Assembly (NCBI RefSeq): GCF_000499845.2
Contig: NC_023753.2
Span: forward strand, 2,356,001 to 2,420,000
Source of the DNA: Phaseolus vulgaris
Lineage: Eukaryota; Streptophyta; Magnoliopsida; Fabales; Fabaceae
Direction of reading: 5' to 3'
Length of the DNA: 64,000 nt
How positions within the stretch are numbered: the first letter of the stretch is position 1; every line of letters begins with the position of its first letter. The position numbers and the translations under genes are program-made. Under the pieces are notes generated by a model, which was given only the letters and a program-made list of their open reading frames with translations, had not been told where the DNA came from and did not search any database. Below are positions 39,357 to 52,321 of the stretch, one piece after another.

Positions 39357-42300
39357 TGTTGTTGCTCTGAGAGAGGGAGAGTGAAGGGTGTTTGTGTTGT
39401 GGCTGTGTAAAAAGGGTTGGTGTTAAATGTGGAATTAATGTGAAAATGAAAGGGCTTAACGGTAATGGAATGGGAGTAATAATTTGGGTGAAGTTATTGG
39501 GATTAATTGAAACGAGCGTGTTGTGTTAATGCAGTGTGTGGTATTGGTGGTTTGGTTATACTGACACATCCTTCTGCCTCAAAAGACTATACTAATATGC
39601 AACTTTTTGCTGTTACCTTCAACTCAAAAGACCACTCTGTCCTTTCTCTTTTGTAAAATGCACCATTCTCATTCTCATGACCAATAATGGTTTGTGTTAT
39701 TGGTAAGTACTGGTACAACTATTTTATTGTTTTCTACCTTTGATCATGACTTTATAATTTATTAATTTACTCTATATTCTGTTTTCACCTACTGCAGCTA
39801 GTAATAATAATTTAAGGTACTTTTTATATTTTTTAATTTATGCATTTTTATAACAACAAATTATTGTTTTGTATTGTTTAAAAAGTTGAAATTATTATTT
39901 TTACTTTTTATTATTATATAACATTGGTTAACTATTTAACATATGTTCGATATGTTAGTGTGTGAAAGTAACTGTTCTGTGCTGATATGTTAGTATGTGA
40001 TATTTAAAAAAAAAAACAATTATATCACTGAATAAATTTTATTGTGTTTTAAAATAAGCATTACAGTGATTACAGACTATGATATGGTGAAAATTAAAAA
40101 AATCATTTAAGAGAGGTCAAAATAAAACAAATTGTTTACTTCATAAGGATTGAAAATTGATTTTAACTTTTCGATGGATATTTTTTTTTTCATTTTATAA
40201 AACTAAAAATATATCTAAGTTATAAAATTTATTAAAAATATTAAATTAAGAAAGAGTTTAGTGGATAAAAAGTAAAATAAATAATTTTTTTAATTTTGAA
40301 TAAGTTTTAGTTATTGAAAAATCAATGTTAGTGTTGTTTCTCCAAGAATTTACTGTATTAAGTATAAAAGTATTTTATTATATGATTTATATCATACTGC
40401 GTATTAATATACTGTGATTATGAAACAAGTTCCTTTTATTAGATATATTTAGAAAAAAATAGGTTTATTATTTTGAGTTTTTTTGTTTCTTTTTCATTTC
40501 GAAAATTTTCTTTCTACATTTTAATTTATTCTTATATTTTTAATTGTGTGTTTTTTTTTACTACTAACGTATAATATTTATGTATTTATTGAAAGTGTTG
40601 ATATGCTCGTGAAATAGAACATCGTATTAGTATACAGGTGTTCCGTGTTGGTGTGAAATTGTGATAAAGGTTATATTAATATTTTTTGTATGAGTGAAAT
40701 ATGTTTTTATTATTGTGATTTCATGTGAAATTAATTTTCTTTTCAATTTAAAGTTTAAATTTTTTAAATATTTACATCAGATGTTAAAATATTTTTTGTT
40801 AATTTATTTTTTATGTAAACATTATAATAATATTATAATATAGTCTATTTTGAAAATTAAATTTATGTAGAAAAAAATTAATAATAAATCATTTTAATAA
40901 TTTTTTTACTATAAATATTTAATAAATCTAAAATTTAAATAGTGACAAAAATAATTTTACGTTATAATAGAGAGACAGAAAAATATATTTAATATTTTTT
41001 TATTAAATATGACATGTTAAAATTAAATTTAATAATAAAATTTGTGTAAAAATAAAGAGATATAAAGTATAATTAAAATAATTTTGTAATTGTACTACGA
41101 TAGCTGTAATGTCTCAGACTTCATTATTGGACTGATAGACCGATCGATATAGTCAAGGCTCACATTTGTCGGGTCGATAACTCAGATTCAGTTATGCTCA
41201 ACCTCGTGATTAAGAGATAGGTAATGCAGTTCTAAGTACGGTCTAACTCCTTAACCTGGTTCAACAAAGAAAATTCAAAAAATAATGTGATTGACCAATA
41301 AAAAAGAATGAGACGAATTCTCTAAATAGTTTTCTGGTCCACATAACCATAAGAAATAATATTTTGTTGATTTAATTAACAGAAGATGAATGTGGTGTCT
41401 AATAGTAAATAGTAAATTAGAAGCTTGAATCCTGAGGTATTAGAAGAAGTTGATTATAGTATTATAGACACTGATAGACTTCATTTTGTTTTTGGACATA
41501 CTTGCAGGTGTTGTCCCCATTTCAACATGCATTAAATACTTCTCTTTCTGCAATCCTTCAGCGTTTTCTTCTTCTCCGTGCTTTCTCCATCAAAATCTTC
41601 TTTATTTTTTTTTGCCCCTCCATGGGGAACTTCAGTTTTTATATTGCATCGAGAAATGAACAGTGGAGGGCCAAAAACGAAGTTCGAATACAGAGATAGA
41701 TCTTGGACTCAGCTGGGAAACACTTGTTTATTTAATCTTTTGAACTAACCCTCAATTATCAATTTCTTTTTACTCTTAAGTGCTAAAAGAATCTTTTAGA
41801 ACTGAGCTGATCCGGGAGAAGCTACCTCTCTCTCTCTCTCTCTGTAATCAGTACTATAATATAACCAACTTCTGACACCAAATATGGAATGGGTCGGATT
41901 GACCCGTAAAATTAGAGTGCATAAATAAAAACCCTAAAATCAAAAGGCATAAGTGGTAACATTTACTCATAGTCTATTCGTATACAGCTAAAAGAATAAA
42001 TTGCAATCAATATACCCCTAAGAAAAAGCAACAAAACTTACTGAAATTGTTCGGCAATTAAATTTAAAATTTTATTTTGATAACAATGTATGCTATTAAA
42101 TACATGGTACCATTAAAAACAACACATAAACAAAGTTTTAATGTATCAACCTTATAATAAATAAAAATATGTTTTTTTATCAGTAAAAGAATTAAATTAA
42201 TATAAAATACAAATGGTACTTCAAGTTTTCTTGAAAACATAAGACCTATACTTTTTCATCTCCATACCAAAATAGGTACTTAATGAATTAGTAACTATCT

Positions 42301-42561
42301 AGGCCTTATTATAAACTAACACAGTTAAGCTCAATCAGGGGCTTAATCCAATCCTATTGTTATGGCTTTAACAAATTAATCAGATTTTGTACCATGTCTC
42401 TGTTTTCCACTTAGTGTGCTCTTTTATCCTGCTACCTGCAAAACCAGAGAAACTTGCTTGTCCATTAACAGCTTGTTAGCAATAATGCAGCCTTGTCTGT
42501 AATATGCAGTCCTTGTTTTGTGAATTCCTGTTACACAGGAGACATATGGTGTAGAAAAGAA
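39357..42561. other. Intergenic region, no gene
   Basis: The first about 150 bases are the PXC1-like gene's leader and promoter. Beyond that it is AT-rich with no recognisable protein. An island of more balanced composition lies at 41100-41290, and a CT microsatellite at 41826. The end is 3' flank of the first LRK10L gene. Confidence 0.55.
41826..41843. repeat. (CT)n microsatellite
   Basis: About nine CT units in intergenic DNA. Confidence 0.93.
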
Positions 42562-45379
42562 TCAGTATTCAGAAGGATAAGTAGTGTGAGAGGTGTAGGT
42601 GGTGTGATCTGAGGAGCTAGGAGGTGATCTGGGAGGTGAAGATAGATAAGGTTTTGGTGGTATTTGCAAGACCTCCAAGCTTCCTTCCATCATATCTACC
42701 ACTCTAGTCATTGCTGGCCTATTTGATGGGTCTGTCTGAATGCACCATAAGCTCACAATAATCAACTTTCGTATCATTTCTCTATCACTTTCACTTTTTA
42801 TGCTTCGCAGTCTAGGCTCCTCATTCAGCTCAAGACGCTTGTAAACCCAGTTTGGAAAATATATTTCGCTTGAACCTTCAACATCAACATTATTATTCAT
42901 CTTTCCCCCCACCATTTCCAAAACCACCATTCCATAGCTATATACATCAGATTTATGAGAGACTTCTCCAAAATTTCTAGAGAACACCTCGGGAGCAATG
43001 TATCCTGCAGTTCCCCTAGTTCCCAATAAGGACACAATACTTTCCTTTTTCTGACATATTTTAGCCAGTCCAAAGTCTGAAATTTTGGGGCAGAAATCCT
43101 CATCAATCAGTATATTGTGAGGCTTTATATCAAAATGCAAGATTTTGGTATTGCATCCTCTGTGTAAATACTCTAATCCTCGAGCAATGCCAATTGCAGT
43201 GCTGTAGATGGTTTTGCAGCTTAATTGAAGATTAAGCTTGCGTGGATCCTTGTCTTCATATATGAACTTCTCAAGGGATCCATTAGGCATGTACTTGTAT
43301 ATTAAAGCTCTTTTAGAACCTTCCTGACAGAATCCTAGTAAACTAACAATGTTAACATGAGAAGTAAGACTGATGCTAGCAACTTCATTGATGAACTCCT
43401 CACCGTTACCTTTGGACTCGCTTAATACTTTCACTGCCACAAGGCTTCCATCGTTTAACTTGCCCTTGTACACGCTACCGTACCCTCCTTCACCCAATTT
43501 GTTTCTGAAGGAGTTTGTGGCCTTCTTTATCTCTGAATAACTGTATCTTTTGGCTGCAAGATGACCGTGGGTGTTCAGAAACATCTCAATGATTTCGTAG
43601 GTGGGGTTTTTCTTGTAAAACCGTCTTCTAATGAACCACCCCAGAAATATCAGAACTCCTAGTGTTCCACCCACACATGCAACTGCACAGTTTATAATCT
43701 ATCACAATTAAGAAACAAAGTTATGCACCATAAATTCTTTAAAGAATAAATAATTTTTTTCTGTAGACTGTGGAAAACGACAAACAAAGATGTAACATGA
43801 TCTTTTTTTCTAAATATTTTGTTCAATACTTTTATTACTTTAAACAGAATCTATTTTCTAGAGACTAAAAATAAAAAAGAAATAGTTTTTGTAATAAAAT
43901 GAACAGAAATGCTAAATCAAAAAGAAAGAAAAGTGTTATTTAAGTTTTTTTTTATATATTTTTGCATCATATCATAATTAGAAAGTATTCCTATTTACAA
44001 TAGTGTAACTATTGATCACTTGACAAATGATTTTATATAACGAAAGTATATATATTATTAGTTAAGGGTAGAAGAGATTTATTCCATACCTGTTGTCACT
44101 ATAAGACGAATTTTTGTTGATTTATTTCCTGAAAATTGGAAATAATAAAAAATTACAAAAATATGCAGAGCCACATAATCAAATAAAAAATTACAATTTA
44201 AAAACATCTTATTCTAAAATATTCGAACTATATATATTTTTTATTTCAAATTTTGAATCATTCTTATAAAAAATATTGAAATAGATTATTTTATAGGTAA
44301 ATTTTAATTTTGAGTTTTACTTCATCAACCTATATAGTTGACATAAATATACAATCAAAACAATAATAAATTTTTTAAATAAATATTAACAATCATTTCA
44401 GAATAATTCATTTCAATATCAATTCATAATACAAATACGTTTATGGTTCAAAGTTTGAAAGAGAGACAAAATTAATTAATTTTGTTTTATAATACCAAAA
44501 AATATATTTAATCCAAAATATTTTAATATTATTGTATTAATTCTTTAAAAAATTATAATTAATTTATTATTACCATGATTATTATAAGACGATTTTTTCC
44601 AAGTACAGAAACAAAAACTTTAAAGGATGAAAAGATGTTTAATAAATTTTTGTATCGTGTAGAAGAGGGAACGAACCTTGGTCACAGTAGAACATTCCGG
44701 TGTTGTCAACTCGACATTGGCCGCCATTAGCATACAGACACCTAAAACAGTTCTGAGACAATTCTATTCCAATGCTGATTTCGTAAGTTACGAGCTTGAA
44801 AGGGTCATCGGGATCAAGATCCGCAAACACCATGTCGGAGCTCGTTGGAAGCTCAACCACTGAACATCCTTTGAGATGACTGTAGCTGGAAGAAGAATCG
44901 GTGTCAACCATTGAATACAGTGTTTCATTTTTGCAAATTGCAGAGTTAGAAACTGAATTGTTTGGCGGAGCACCGAGGGCGCGGTTACATCTGAGTACGT
45001 CTACGTAATGATTTAAACGAGAAATCTTAGCCAAAGGCGAGCTGACAGTGAAAGTGTAGTTGTGGTTGAAGGTGTCACAACTTCGCTGCAGCAAAAAGTC
45101 GCGGAGTTCATCGTCTTTGATGGTAATCGTCAACTGCTCCAGCTTCAGAATATCAAACCATTTGTTGTTGTTTTTTATGGTTTTTTGGGCCCCTGGTTCG
45201 TGGTCATCACAGCCGTGTATCACCAATATGCCGCAGTCTCGGTGACGTGTGTCGGTGAAAGGAAAACTTATGTTACCGAGATCGCCGCAGTTAATCAAGG
45301 AGGGACAGTTACCACCACCCAATACCACTTGTAAAAGCCATCCGAACAAAACCACTCCTGACACATGAAGTGCAGCCAT
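42562..45379 (-). CDS. LRK10L-type receptor-like kinase, tandem copy A
   Basis: Three exons, 44677-45379, 44090-44128 and 42562-43682, give 620 residues. A signal peptide (about 1-22) precedes a GUB_WAK-type cysteine-rich ectodomain starting CPSLINCGDLGNISFPF and ending with a WAK-associated CFRCLYANGGQC..CDQ block. A 13-residue mini-exon leads to the transmembrane segment (about 250-268) and a Ser/Thr kinase. The kinase has GEGGYGSVYK, VAVKVL, HFDIKPHN and DFG motifs. HFD in place of HRD makes it a non-RD kinase, a class tied to immune receptors. The family (LRK10-like/rust resistance kinase Lr10-like) acts at the plasma membrane. Ligand unknown. The tail is Ser/Thr/Tyr-rich. The gene lies 373 bp downstream of copy B in the same direction. 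Confidence 0.93.
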
Positions 45380-45752
45380 CTTTGGGTTATTTGGTTCTCT
45401 AGAGTGCTACAGTACTCTCTTAATTTTGGGATCTAATCTAACCCAACTCTTATTGTAATGAAAAGTCTTGAAAAACATGAGCGGAAACAGTCATCACTGT
45501 TATCATCACAATTATTGAATGCAGCCGTTTCTGACTGAGTCAGCATTCAACAATATTACTATTAAATTCAACCTAAGATCAAACCAGTTCAGAATTCACT
45601 ACATCAAATAGATAAATCATAAATCACTGTTATCATCGCAGTCTATTTTAGAAAGTAAAACAGAAAGAAGCAGAGTAGTGTCATTAAAAATTATAAATAC
45701 TGTAACATTTAGTTCATCTTATGTAGTAGTATCCTAGTTCACAAGTTACAAA
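45380..45752. promoter_or_regulatory. Short spacer: promoter of copy A, 3' flank of copy B
   Basis: Only 373 bases separate the stop of copy B from the start of copy A, so the promoter of A and the 3' region of B are both packed here. A string at about 45461-45484 (GTCTTGAAAAACATGAGC) weakly resembles the upstream block of copies B and C but lacks the TTGACT core. Confidence 0.5.
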
Positions 45753-48214
45753 TTACAATGTCTCACTTGATAAATAAACCGGAGAGGTTGGAGGAGAAGA
45801 CAATAAAGGTTTAGGTGGAATTTGCAATAACTCAACTTTGCTTTCTAGCATTTCCAACACTCTGCTTATGGCAGGTCGGGTTGAAGGATGAGTTTGTATG
45901 CACCATAAGCCCACAATTGCCATCTTTCTTATCATTTTTTCATCACTTATATTTCTTATGTTTTGTAAACCAAATTCCTGATTTGATTCAAGACGATTGT
46001 ATATCCAATCGGGAAAGTAAATTTCACTGGAGGGGTCTAGCCCAGTTATAGTGTTCTTTCTTCCTCCAATCAGTTCTAATATCATCATTCCATAGCTGTA
46101 AACATCTGATTTATGTGATACTACACCAAAATTTCTAGAAAAAACTTCTGGAGCAATGTAGCCTGCTGTTCCTCTAGCACCAAATATTGAAACAATGCTT
46201 TCTTTTCTGGAGCAAATTTTTGCTAGACCAAAATCTGAAATCTTGGGATTGAAATTCTCATCCAACAGAATGTTATGAGGTTTAATGTCAAAGTGTAGAA
46301 TTCTAGTATTGCAACCTTTATGTAAGTATTGTAGTCCTCTAGCAACACCAATTACAATATGATACAACATTTGACAGTCCAATTGATGATGTGTCATTAG
46401 AGCATTCTCTTGATAGATAAATTTTTCAAGTGATCCATTGGACATAAACTCATAAACCAAAGCTCGTTTAGAACCATCGCAACAGAACCCCAAAAGCGTA
46501 ACAATGTTAATATGAGAAGTTCTGCTAATGCTAGCAACTTCATTGATGAATTCCTCTCCGTCATCTTTCAATTCGCTTAGGATCTTCACTGCAACATAAG
46601 GCCCATCCTGCAACTTTCCCTTGTATACACTACCGAATCCTCCTTGGCCTAGTTTGTTTCGGAAACAGTTGGTCAGTTTCTTTATCTCAGAATAACCATA
46701 CCTCTTAATCTGAAGGGCTCCGTGTTTTTTCAGAAAGACCTCAATCCGTTGATTGGCTGGATTTTGCTTCTGCCGTCTCGTATAGTAGATCTTCACCATC
46801 GCTACCAATAAAGCAACTGTAACAGCTGGAGAGGTTCTTCGTATCAGAAAGATTGTTTAAAAGGAATTAGAAAGAAATCGAAGAATTTAAAGTAAGCAAT
46901 AACTAATTAATGATTGCAATGCAAGCTAATCCATTTAAGATACAAAGAAAGCCTAAACTCAGTAGATAGTATTTTATATGAAGACAGAGGAGACTACTCT
47001 ACCATTAGAACAAAAAACAAACCCCAAAAATTATTTTTGTAAAGTTATAAAGAGTGGGCACATTTACTTAATAAATGGTGTGTTAGTAAACGAAAACACT
47101 AAACTATGTTGTCAAAAGTTATTTATTTTAATTAAAAAACAATAAATAATGACAAAAAAAAACCATCAAAAAAGAAAAATTAATCTATATGCATTACCTA
47201 ATGCGAGTACCAGTACCATTTTCACAACCCAGCTTCTACTCCCTGCAGATGCTAGAATACAGTTAACAAGTATTTTGGTTAGAATTATTTGAAACAAAAT
47301 CAATCGTTTAAATTATACTTCGAAAAGTCAAAAAAGAACACGAATACAGAGCAACTGTTTATTTTCAAATTTTACTTAGAGTTTAGCATACCATCTACCT
47401 TTCGCTAACTATCTGCAAATTTTATAGATCGGATAGAGTATACTGTATATGTAGGTGCGAAAAATGTTGTGTATTTCTGAATACCTGGGGTGCAATGGAA
47501 TTCTCCTTTAGTGTCAAGTAAACATTGTCCTTTTCCATCAAGACACCTTTCACATTCATGAGATAACTGTACTTCAAGAACGATATTACTAGTTAGAAAT
47601 TGAAAGGGGTCGTCGGAAGGACTTCCTTCAATAGGAAGCTGAATGGCTGAACATGGTGCTAAAGAGCTGGGCCGCTGGAAACCCGTAGAAGTCAGTGTAT
47701 TTGGAAGACCATAGAAGATGTCGTACTCAGAAGAACAGTTTGAATAATTATGAAAATAGTTGGGAAGGGAGGGTTTGAGGGAGTAATTGCATCTGAAGAT
47801 AGTGATATAATATTTGTTGCGGAAAGAAGCTATAGGAGAGGTGTGAGGAAGAGTAAAGTTCTTACTGAAAGCTTTGCAACTTCTGTTTCGCAAATAACGG
47901 TCTTGTTCATCATCTGCGATGATTATGGTACGAGGTTCTACCTTTAGAACAGAGTACGAGGTTGTTGTCGAGGTGCCTAGTTGGATAGTTTTGGGAGCGA
48001 AAGGATCATGTTGTTGACAGCCATGTATAGCTAATGAGCCGCAGCGTGGTTGCTCAGTGGTTGTGAAAGGAAACTGAATCTGGCCAAGAATTCCACAGTC
48101 AAAAGATGGTGGACACTTTTCGGTCTGATCAGCTGAAACAATCAGCAGAAGGTGTGAGAAATATACTATTAGTGATTTCAAAACAAGAACCCGGACCATT
48201 ATTTCAATCTGCAA
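45753..48214 (-). CDS. LRK10L-type receptor-like kinase, tandem copy B
   Basis: Three exons, 47485-48214, 47198-47242 and 45753-46816, give 612 residues. The N-terminus has a hydrophobic signal segment (about 10-28). The GUB_WAK domain begins CPPSFDCGILGQIQFPF, and the ectodomain ends with CERCLDGKGQC..CTPG. The 15-residue mini-exon already contributes part of the membrane span (KMVLVLALG), continued by VALLVAMVKI. The kinase has GQGGFGSVYK, VAVKIL, HFDIKPHN (non-RD) and DFG. Exon 3 has a second acceptor nine bases upstream (46825) that keeps the frame, so the protein may vary by three residues. It is very similar to copy A in the kinase, while the ectodomain is much more diverged, as expected when ligand binding changes after duplication. 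Confidence 0.93.
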
Positions 48215-48408
48215 AGTGAATATGGTAGAATTTTTTTAAAAACAATCAACGCATTCAATGGATCAATCATGAAAAAAAAACCCTTTACTAAGTATAGGTG
48301 GAGACGGTTCAAGAGTTTAGAATTAAGAACATGGTCGCAGTAAGTTGTGTTGCATAATATTGTTCTTCAAAGTGTCCACAAGATATCATCATTTTGAAGT
48401 AATTGAGA

Positions 48409-48432
48409 CGCAGTTGACTTCGAAAATGACGG
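48409..48432 (-). promoter_or_regulatory. Conserved upstream block of copy B with W-box
   Basis: GCAGTTGACTTCGAAAATGA lies about 195 bp upstream of the copy B start codon. It contains TTGACT, the WRKY-binding W-box core, at 48414-48419. The same block precedes copy C at 57214. Confidence 0.5.
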
Positions 48433-49230
48433 CAGAAAATAGTTTTACATAAATTGCGATTTTAATTCTTATAAATATTATTTTTTGTTCTTATTAAGTA
48501 AGAAAAACAAGATAAATGGGTGAAACAATAGTGATAGGGACTGTGGTGCTAGGAAAGTAAGTGAGCCCTCAAAGAATTCCACATAATCAATCTAACAAAG
48601 ATCTTGGACCAATTCAGGGTACATTTAATTAATATATTAAATAGAATATGATTCCATAGTTTTTATCAACAGGATTCATCTTTATGTAATTGGTATATAT
48701 TTAACATTACTATATAAATGATTTTCTAGGAAGTTCAGTATCTCCATCTTTGTATGTAACATTTTCTAACAAATCTATTTCTTCCTTTTACGATACTTTT
48801 ATACTCATAATTAGAATTTCAACCCATCTCCAATAAGTTTTAACATTTAAGATTAGTTAGAAAAAAATACTGTATATGAATACTATTAGATAAATTAATA
48901 AATATTTTAAATAATACAATATGAATATCAACAAGTTGAAACATAGATGTAAAAAGATTTTATCACAGTCACTCAAATAAATGCATCATTTTCAACAAAT
49001 TTTAACATAATATAATATAATAAACTATAATACAATACCAGTAATAGGAGTAAACAAGATAATAATTAACTAAATAATTTAGAAATTAGAGATATCAACC
49101 TTAATCTTAAGAAAATAATTACAGATCCAAAAACTACTTAATTATAAATATAACTAATAAAATCAAGACAAGATTAAAATATACATCCGTTATCCCATGT
49201 AGAAACTAATAAAATTTTACTTTTAGTTAG

Positions 49231-49345
49231 TGCAGTTGAGTTGGAGAATGACTATGAAAGACTTAGTCTAATATTCCTTTGATTTAAGTGTGGAAAAAAT
49301 AGAGTAATGGAACAGCATTTGTGGGACATAGTGAACCAGCGACAC
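49231..49345. promoter_or_regulatory. Orphan copy of the LRK10L upstream block
   Basis: GCAGTTGAGTTGGAGAATGA followed by GACTTAGTCT matches the block upstream of copy C (57214-57251) in order and spacing, but no kinase gene follows it. The W-box core is altered (TTGAGT). It is probably left over from a lost or rearranged gene copy. Confidence 0.45.
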
Positions 49346-49820
49346 AAAAGAAAAGGTTCTCCTTCAGCTTATACTTACAAATTGTTTTGTTGTTCTCTTG
49401 TTGAATCTTCTCTGTAGGTTATGTCTTTTTATGAATGGTCCCAATGTTTGGTGTTAATGGTTCCCCAGCCGTTCAAAAGGGTGTATCTCATTTTCATCAT
49501 CTCCCTCTCATATACTTGTCCATGTCCTATTCAATCACATCAATTTTTTTTTCAAATTTTCTCACTTTTCCTCTCTCTTCTAAACAATCTAAACCCAGAA
49601 CATTCAAGGTAGTCAACAACAAGTGTGCTCTTAACCTAATTTGTGATTCGTTTATCTGTGAGGCTTTACTTAATATATATGAAGTCAGTCTTAACCATGT
49701 GTTTGTCATTATGATTCTCTATTTATTGTCATGTCTGATTAATGCTAATTAAACCAAATTCCCATCCTATGCTATTTTCTTTACATTATTCATTTACGTC
49801 GGCCTCCTAACTAATTGATC

Positions 49821-49992
49821 AAGGGTCGGCCCAAGGCCCATAACCTAACATGCCCCCAGTCTTATGCGCATGCAAATAAGGTTATTGTTGGCTTAAAGTT
49901 GTACTTGATCATCAGGTTGAACTACAACCACGATTATTAGATCAACATCATTCTTTAATCACCAAGGGTCGGCCCAAACCCATAACCCAACA
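49821..49992. repeat. Direct repeat AAGGGTCGGCCCAA
   Basis: About 29 bases at 49821-49850 recur at 49964-49992 with few changes (AAGGGTCGGCCCAA, CCCATAACC, AACA). They enclose about 110 bp of unusually GC-rich sequence for this region. It is probably part of an unidentified dispersed repeat. Confidence 0.6.
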
Positions 49993-51200
49993 CTTTCCAT
50001 TACTATATTTTCTATACCTTATCAATCATGCATTGAATAATTGATTACATCTAATAATAGTGAGAAAATATATCTTTCTATTTAAAAACATAAGTGTTAC
50101 CATTCCAAAGTGATTTATATCAGGTGTCTAATGATTATTAACCAATTCTTACTAATTAAGTAGGATAGAAAAAGGTAAATTTTATTTAAAAAAATTTAAA
50201 TACGTTATCAGTTTTTTGATAAATTACTGTTTTTTTTTCTCCAAATTTATTTGTTTCATACGTAGTCTTCAAAATACTCTTTAAAGTATTCTATATCATT
50301 TTTTCAAAACTTATTTATGGTACAAAATCAAAATATAATAATTCATTAAAATCAAGATCAGATTTCCATTACTTTTTTTTTTACATTCAATATTAATTGT
50401 TTACATTAGTGTGAATTTAATTTTTGCCTTTGTATATATCCAAGCTCTCCAAAATGTAAGTTAAAGAAAGAGAGGTTGACATCTCTCCTCTATCGAGCTG
50501 ATTTAAAAAGAAATTAATTAGTTTTATCATTTTACTCTTAATTTCCTTTTCCTTTGTAATTAACTCTCATAACTTAACAAAAGTTCTTTAAATAGATCAT
50601 TATCGATCATGTCTATTTAAAAAAAATTTATTAAGAAGAAAAAAAAATATTATACAAATAAGATATTTTTATTGTACACCAACGGTATAGTGGTTTAAAA
50701 AAAAGATGATTTTTATGGTAAATAATAATAGTAGTATTACCAATATGTTAAAAAAATTACAATTGTCAATTAATTAAGTTAAGGTTTTATATGTTTCCTA
50801 TAATCTATGTCAAGTTCTTAATCAATATGTTTTTACTAACTAGGTAAAGAAACTAGTAGAATAAATAAATAAAGAAATTATAGATAAATAAGACATCTGT
50901 TTCTTCGAATAATAAGAAAATATGTGTGTATAAGATTGTAAAAATATATATGATACAAATGAATATTTACTTATCTTATAAATAAAAATTTGGTAGAAAT
51001 AATTATCTAATGACAATTAAAATTTATTAATATTAAAGAGGATATATTATTATTGTGATAACAAGTAAATAACAAGTGATAAATTATAAAAAAAATCAAC
51101 AAAATAAAATTTCTGGTTTATTATAAAATAGTACGTAATGATGATGAACAAAATAGGAGTAATTAGTTGGAATTATTAGAGAAAATGATTTAAATTACAT

Positions 51201-51640
51201 TTAACAAGCAACTTCTGCGGAAATGGGATTTAGTGGGAATTGAGTGTCCCAAGCATAGTTGAATTCGATAGCACCTTTCCAGACAGGTTTACCTGAAGTA
51301 ACAAGACAAACATCACCCGAAACTTTCAAAAGTGAAGGCTCGATTCCTTCAACGGTTTGAAAGCCTTTGCAATTCAATTTAACATTCTGTTGAACACATG
51401 CACACCAATTTGTGATAGTCACGCTCCATTCTGGCTTTCCACCTACTGTTCGTCCTGTTTTAGATTGCGTGACATGGATATCTTTCAACGAGCATTGTCC
51501 ATAAGCTAAAATCATCAAACACAAACACAACTTGTCAATAATATTTTATAAATAATAATTTTATCTCTTTCATTGAGAAAAAAAAATCTACCTTGAGACA
51601 CAAAGACAAGTAAGAGTGCTACAATGAAAATCTTCACCAT
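51201..51640 (-). CDS. TPD1-like secreted cysteine-rich protein
   Basis: Two exons, 51592-51640 and 51201-51505, give 117 residues. A signal peptide (about 1-20, MVKIFIVALLLVF) is followed by a mature part with six cysteines. It shows the TAPETUM DETERMINANT 1 family pattern: CSLKDIHVTQ, TGR.VGGKPEW, NWCACVQ, LNCKGFQTVE, GDVCLV, FNYAWDTQF and a terminal AC. In Arabidopsis TPD1 is the secreted ligand of the LRR receptor kinase EMS1 in anther cell specification. Many paralogues of unknown role exist, so only family membership is claimed. It is shorter than TPD1 because it lacks a long N-terminal pro-region. The intron splits the signal peptide region from the mature part. It sits between two LRK10L kinases on the same strand. 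Confidence 0.9.
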
Positions 51641-51710
51641 TTTTTATAACACAAATGATAACTTCAATTCTTCAATTGATTATCTCAAAAAGTAACATGG
51701 AACACCATGT

Positions 51711-51718
51711 TATTTATA
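51711..51718 (-). promoter_or_regulatory. TATA box of the TPD1-like gene
   Basis: On the minus strand the sequence reads CCTATAAATAACATGG, a good TATAAATA box about 70 bases upstream of the start codon, implying a short leader. Confidence 0.6.
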
Positions 51719-52299
51719 GGCATATTTGAATTAATCTCATTAATGTTAATAAATAATATTTAATTTAAAATCGCACTGTAAAAGAATTAAATTAAAATTT
51801 AATAATCGTAAGTTAAAAAAATAATCTAAATTAAGAGAAAATATATATTCTTAATTATATACATGATTATGTCAATAAATACATCAAGGATAGGAGAAAA
51901 TCATCACATAAAATAGTAGTTGACCAATACTTCATATCTTGATAAGATTATTCTAACAGTATTGTAATTAATTAATTTTAAAATCTCAGGAAGGTAATGC
52001 AGGAATACATTTAATCTCCATTTCAAAACACCTTTGTAACAATTAATTTCTAATCAAATTCTTTATTAATAACTAATTTTGTTTTCTTGTATAAGACTAC
52101 ACTCTTTAAGTAATTCATAAATATTAAAAAACTAATTAATTTAGTTATTATTTCTAAATTTGTTAATAATTATATTTTCTAAAATTGTCTTTAAAATCAG
52201 TGGAACTAATCATAATTTTTTCCTGATTCGAATATTTTTATTAAATTAATTATTGTACAATGGGGAAATGTTTATGGAGTTATAATTATTTCTAAAAAA

Positions 52300-52321
52300 T
52301 TATTATTATTATTATTATTAT
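52300..52321. repeat. (ATT)n microsatellite
   Basis: About seven ATT units. Confidence 0.92.

Larger units (their letters stand above)
48433..51200. other. Intergenic region between copy B and the TPD1-like gene
   Basis: AT-rich and gene-free. It contains an orphan copy of the kinase upstream block at 49231 and a GC-richer repeat island at 49800-50000. Short frames at 49421-49752 look spurious. Confidence 0.55.

Noticed and set aside
49421..49752. Overlapping short frames upstream of the TPD1-like gene
   Set aside because: Neither has a domain, and the sequence looks like intergenic or promoter-type DNA.
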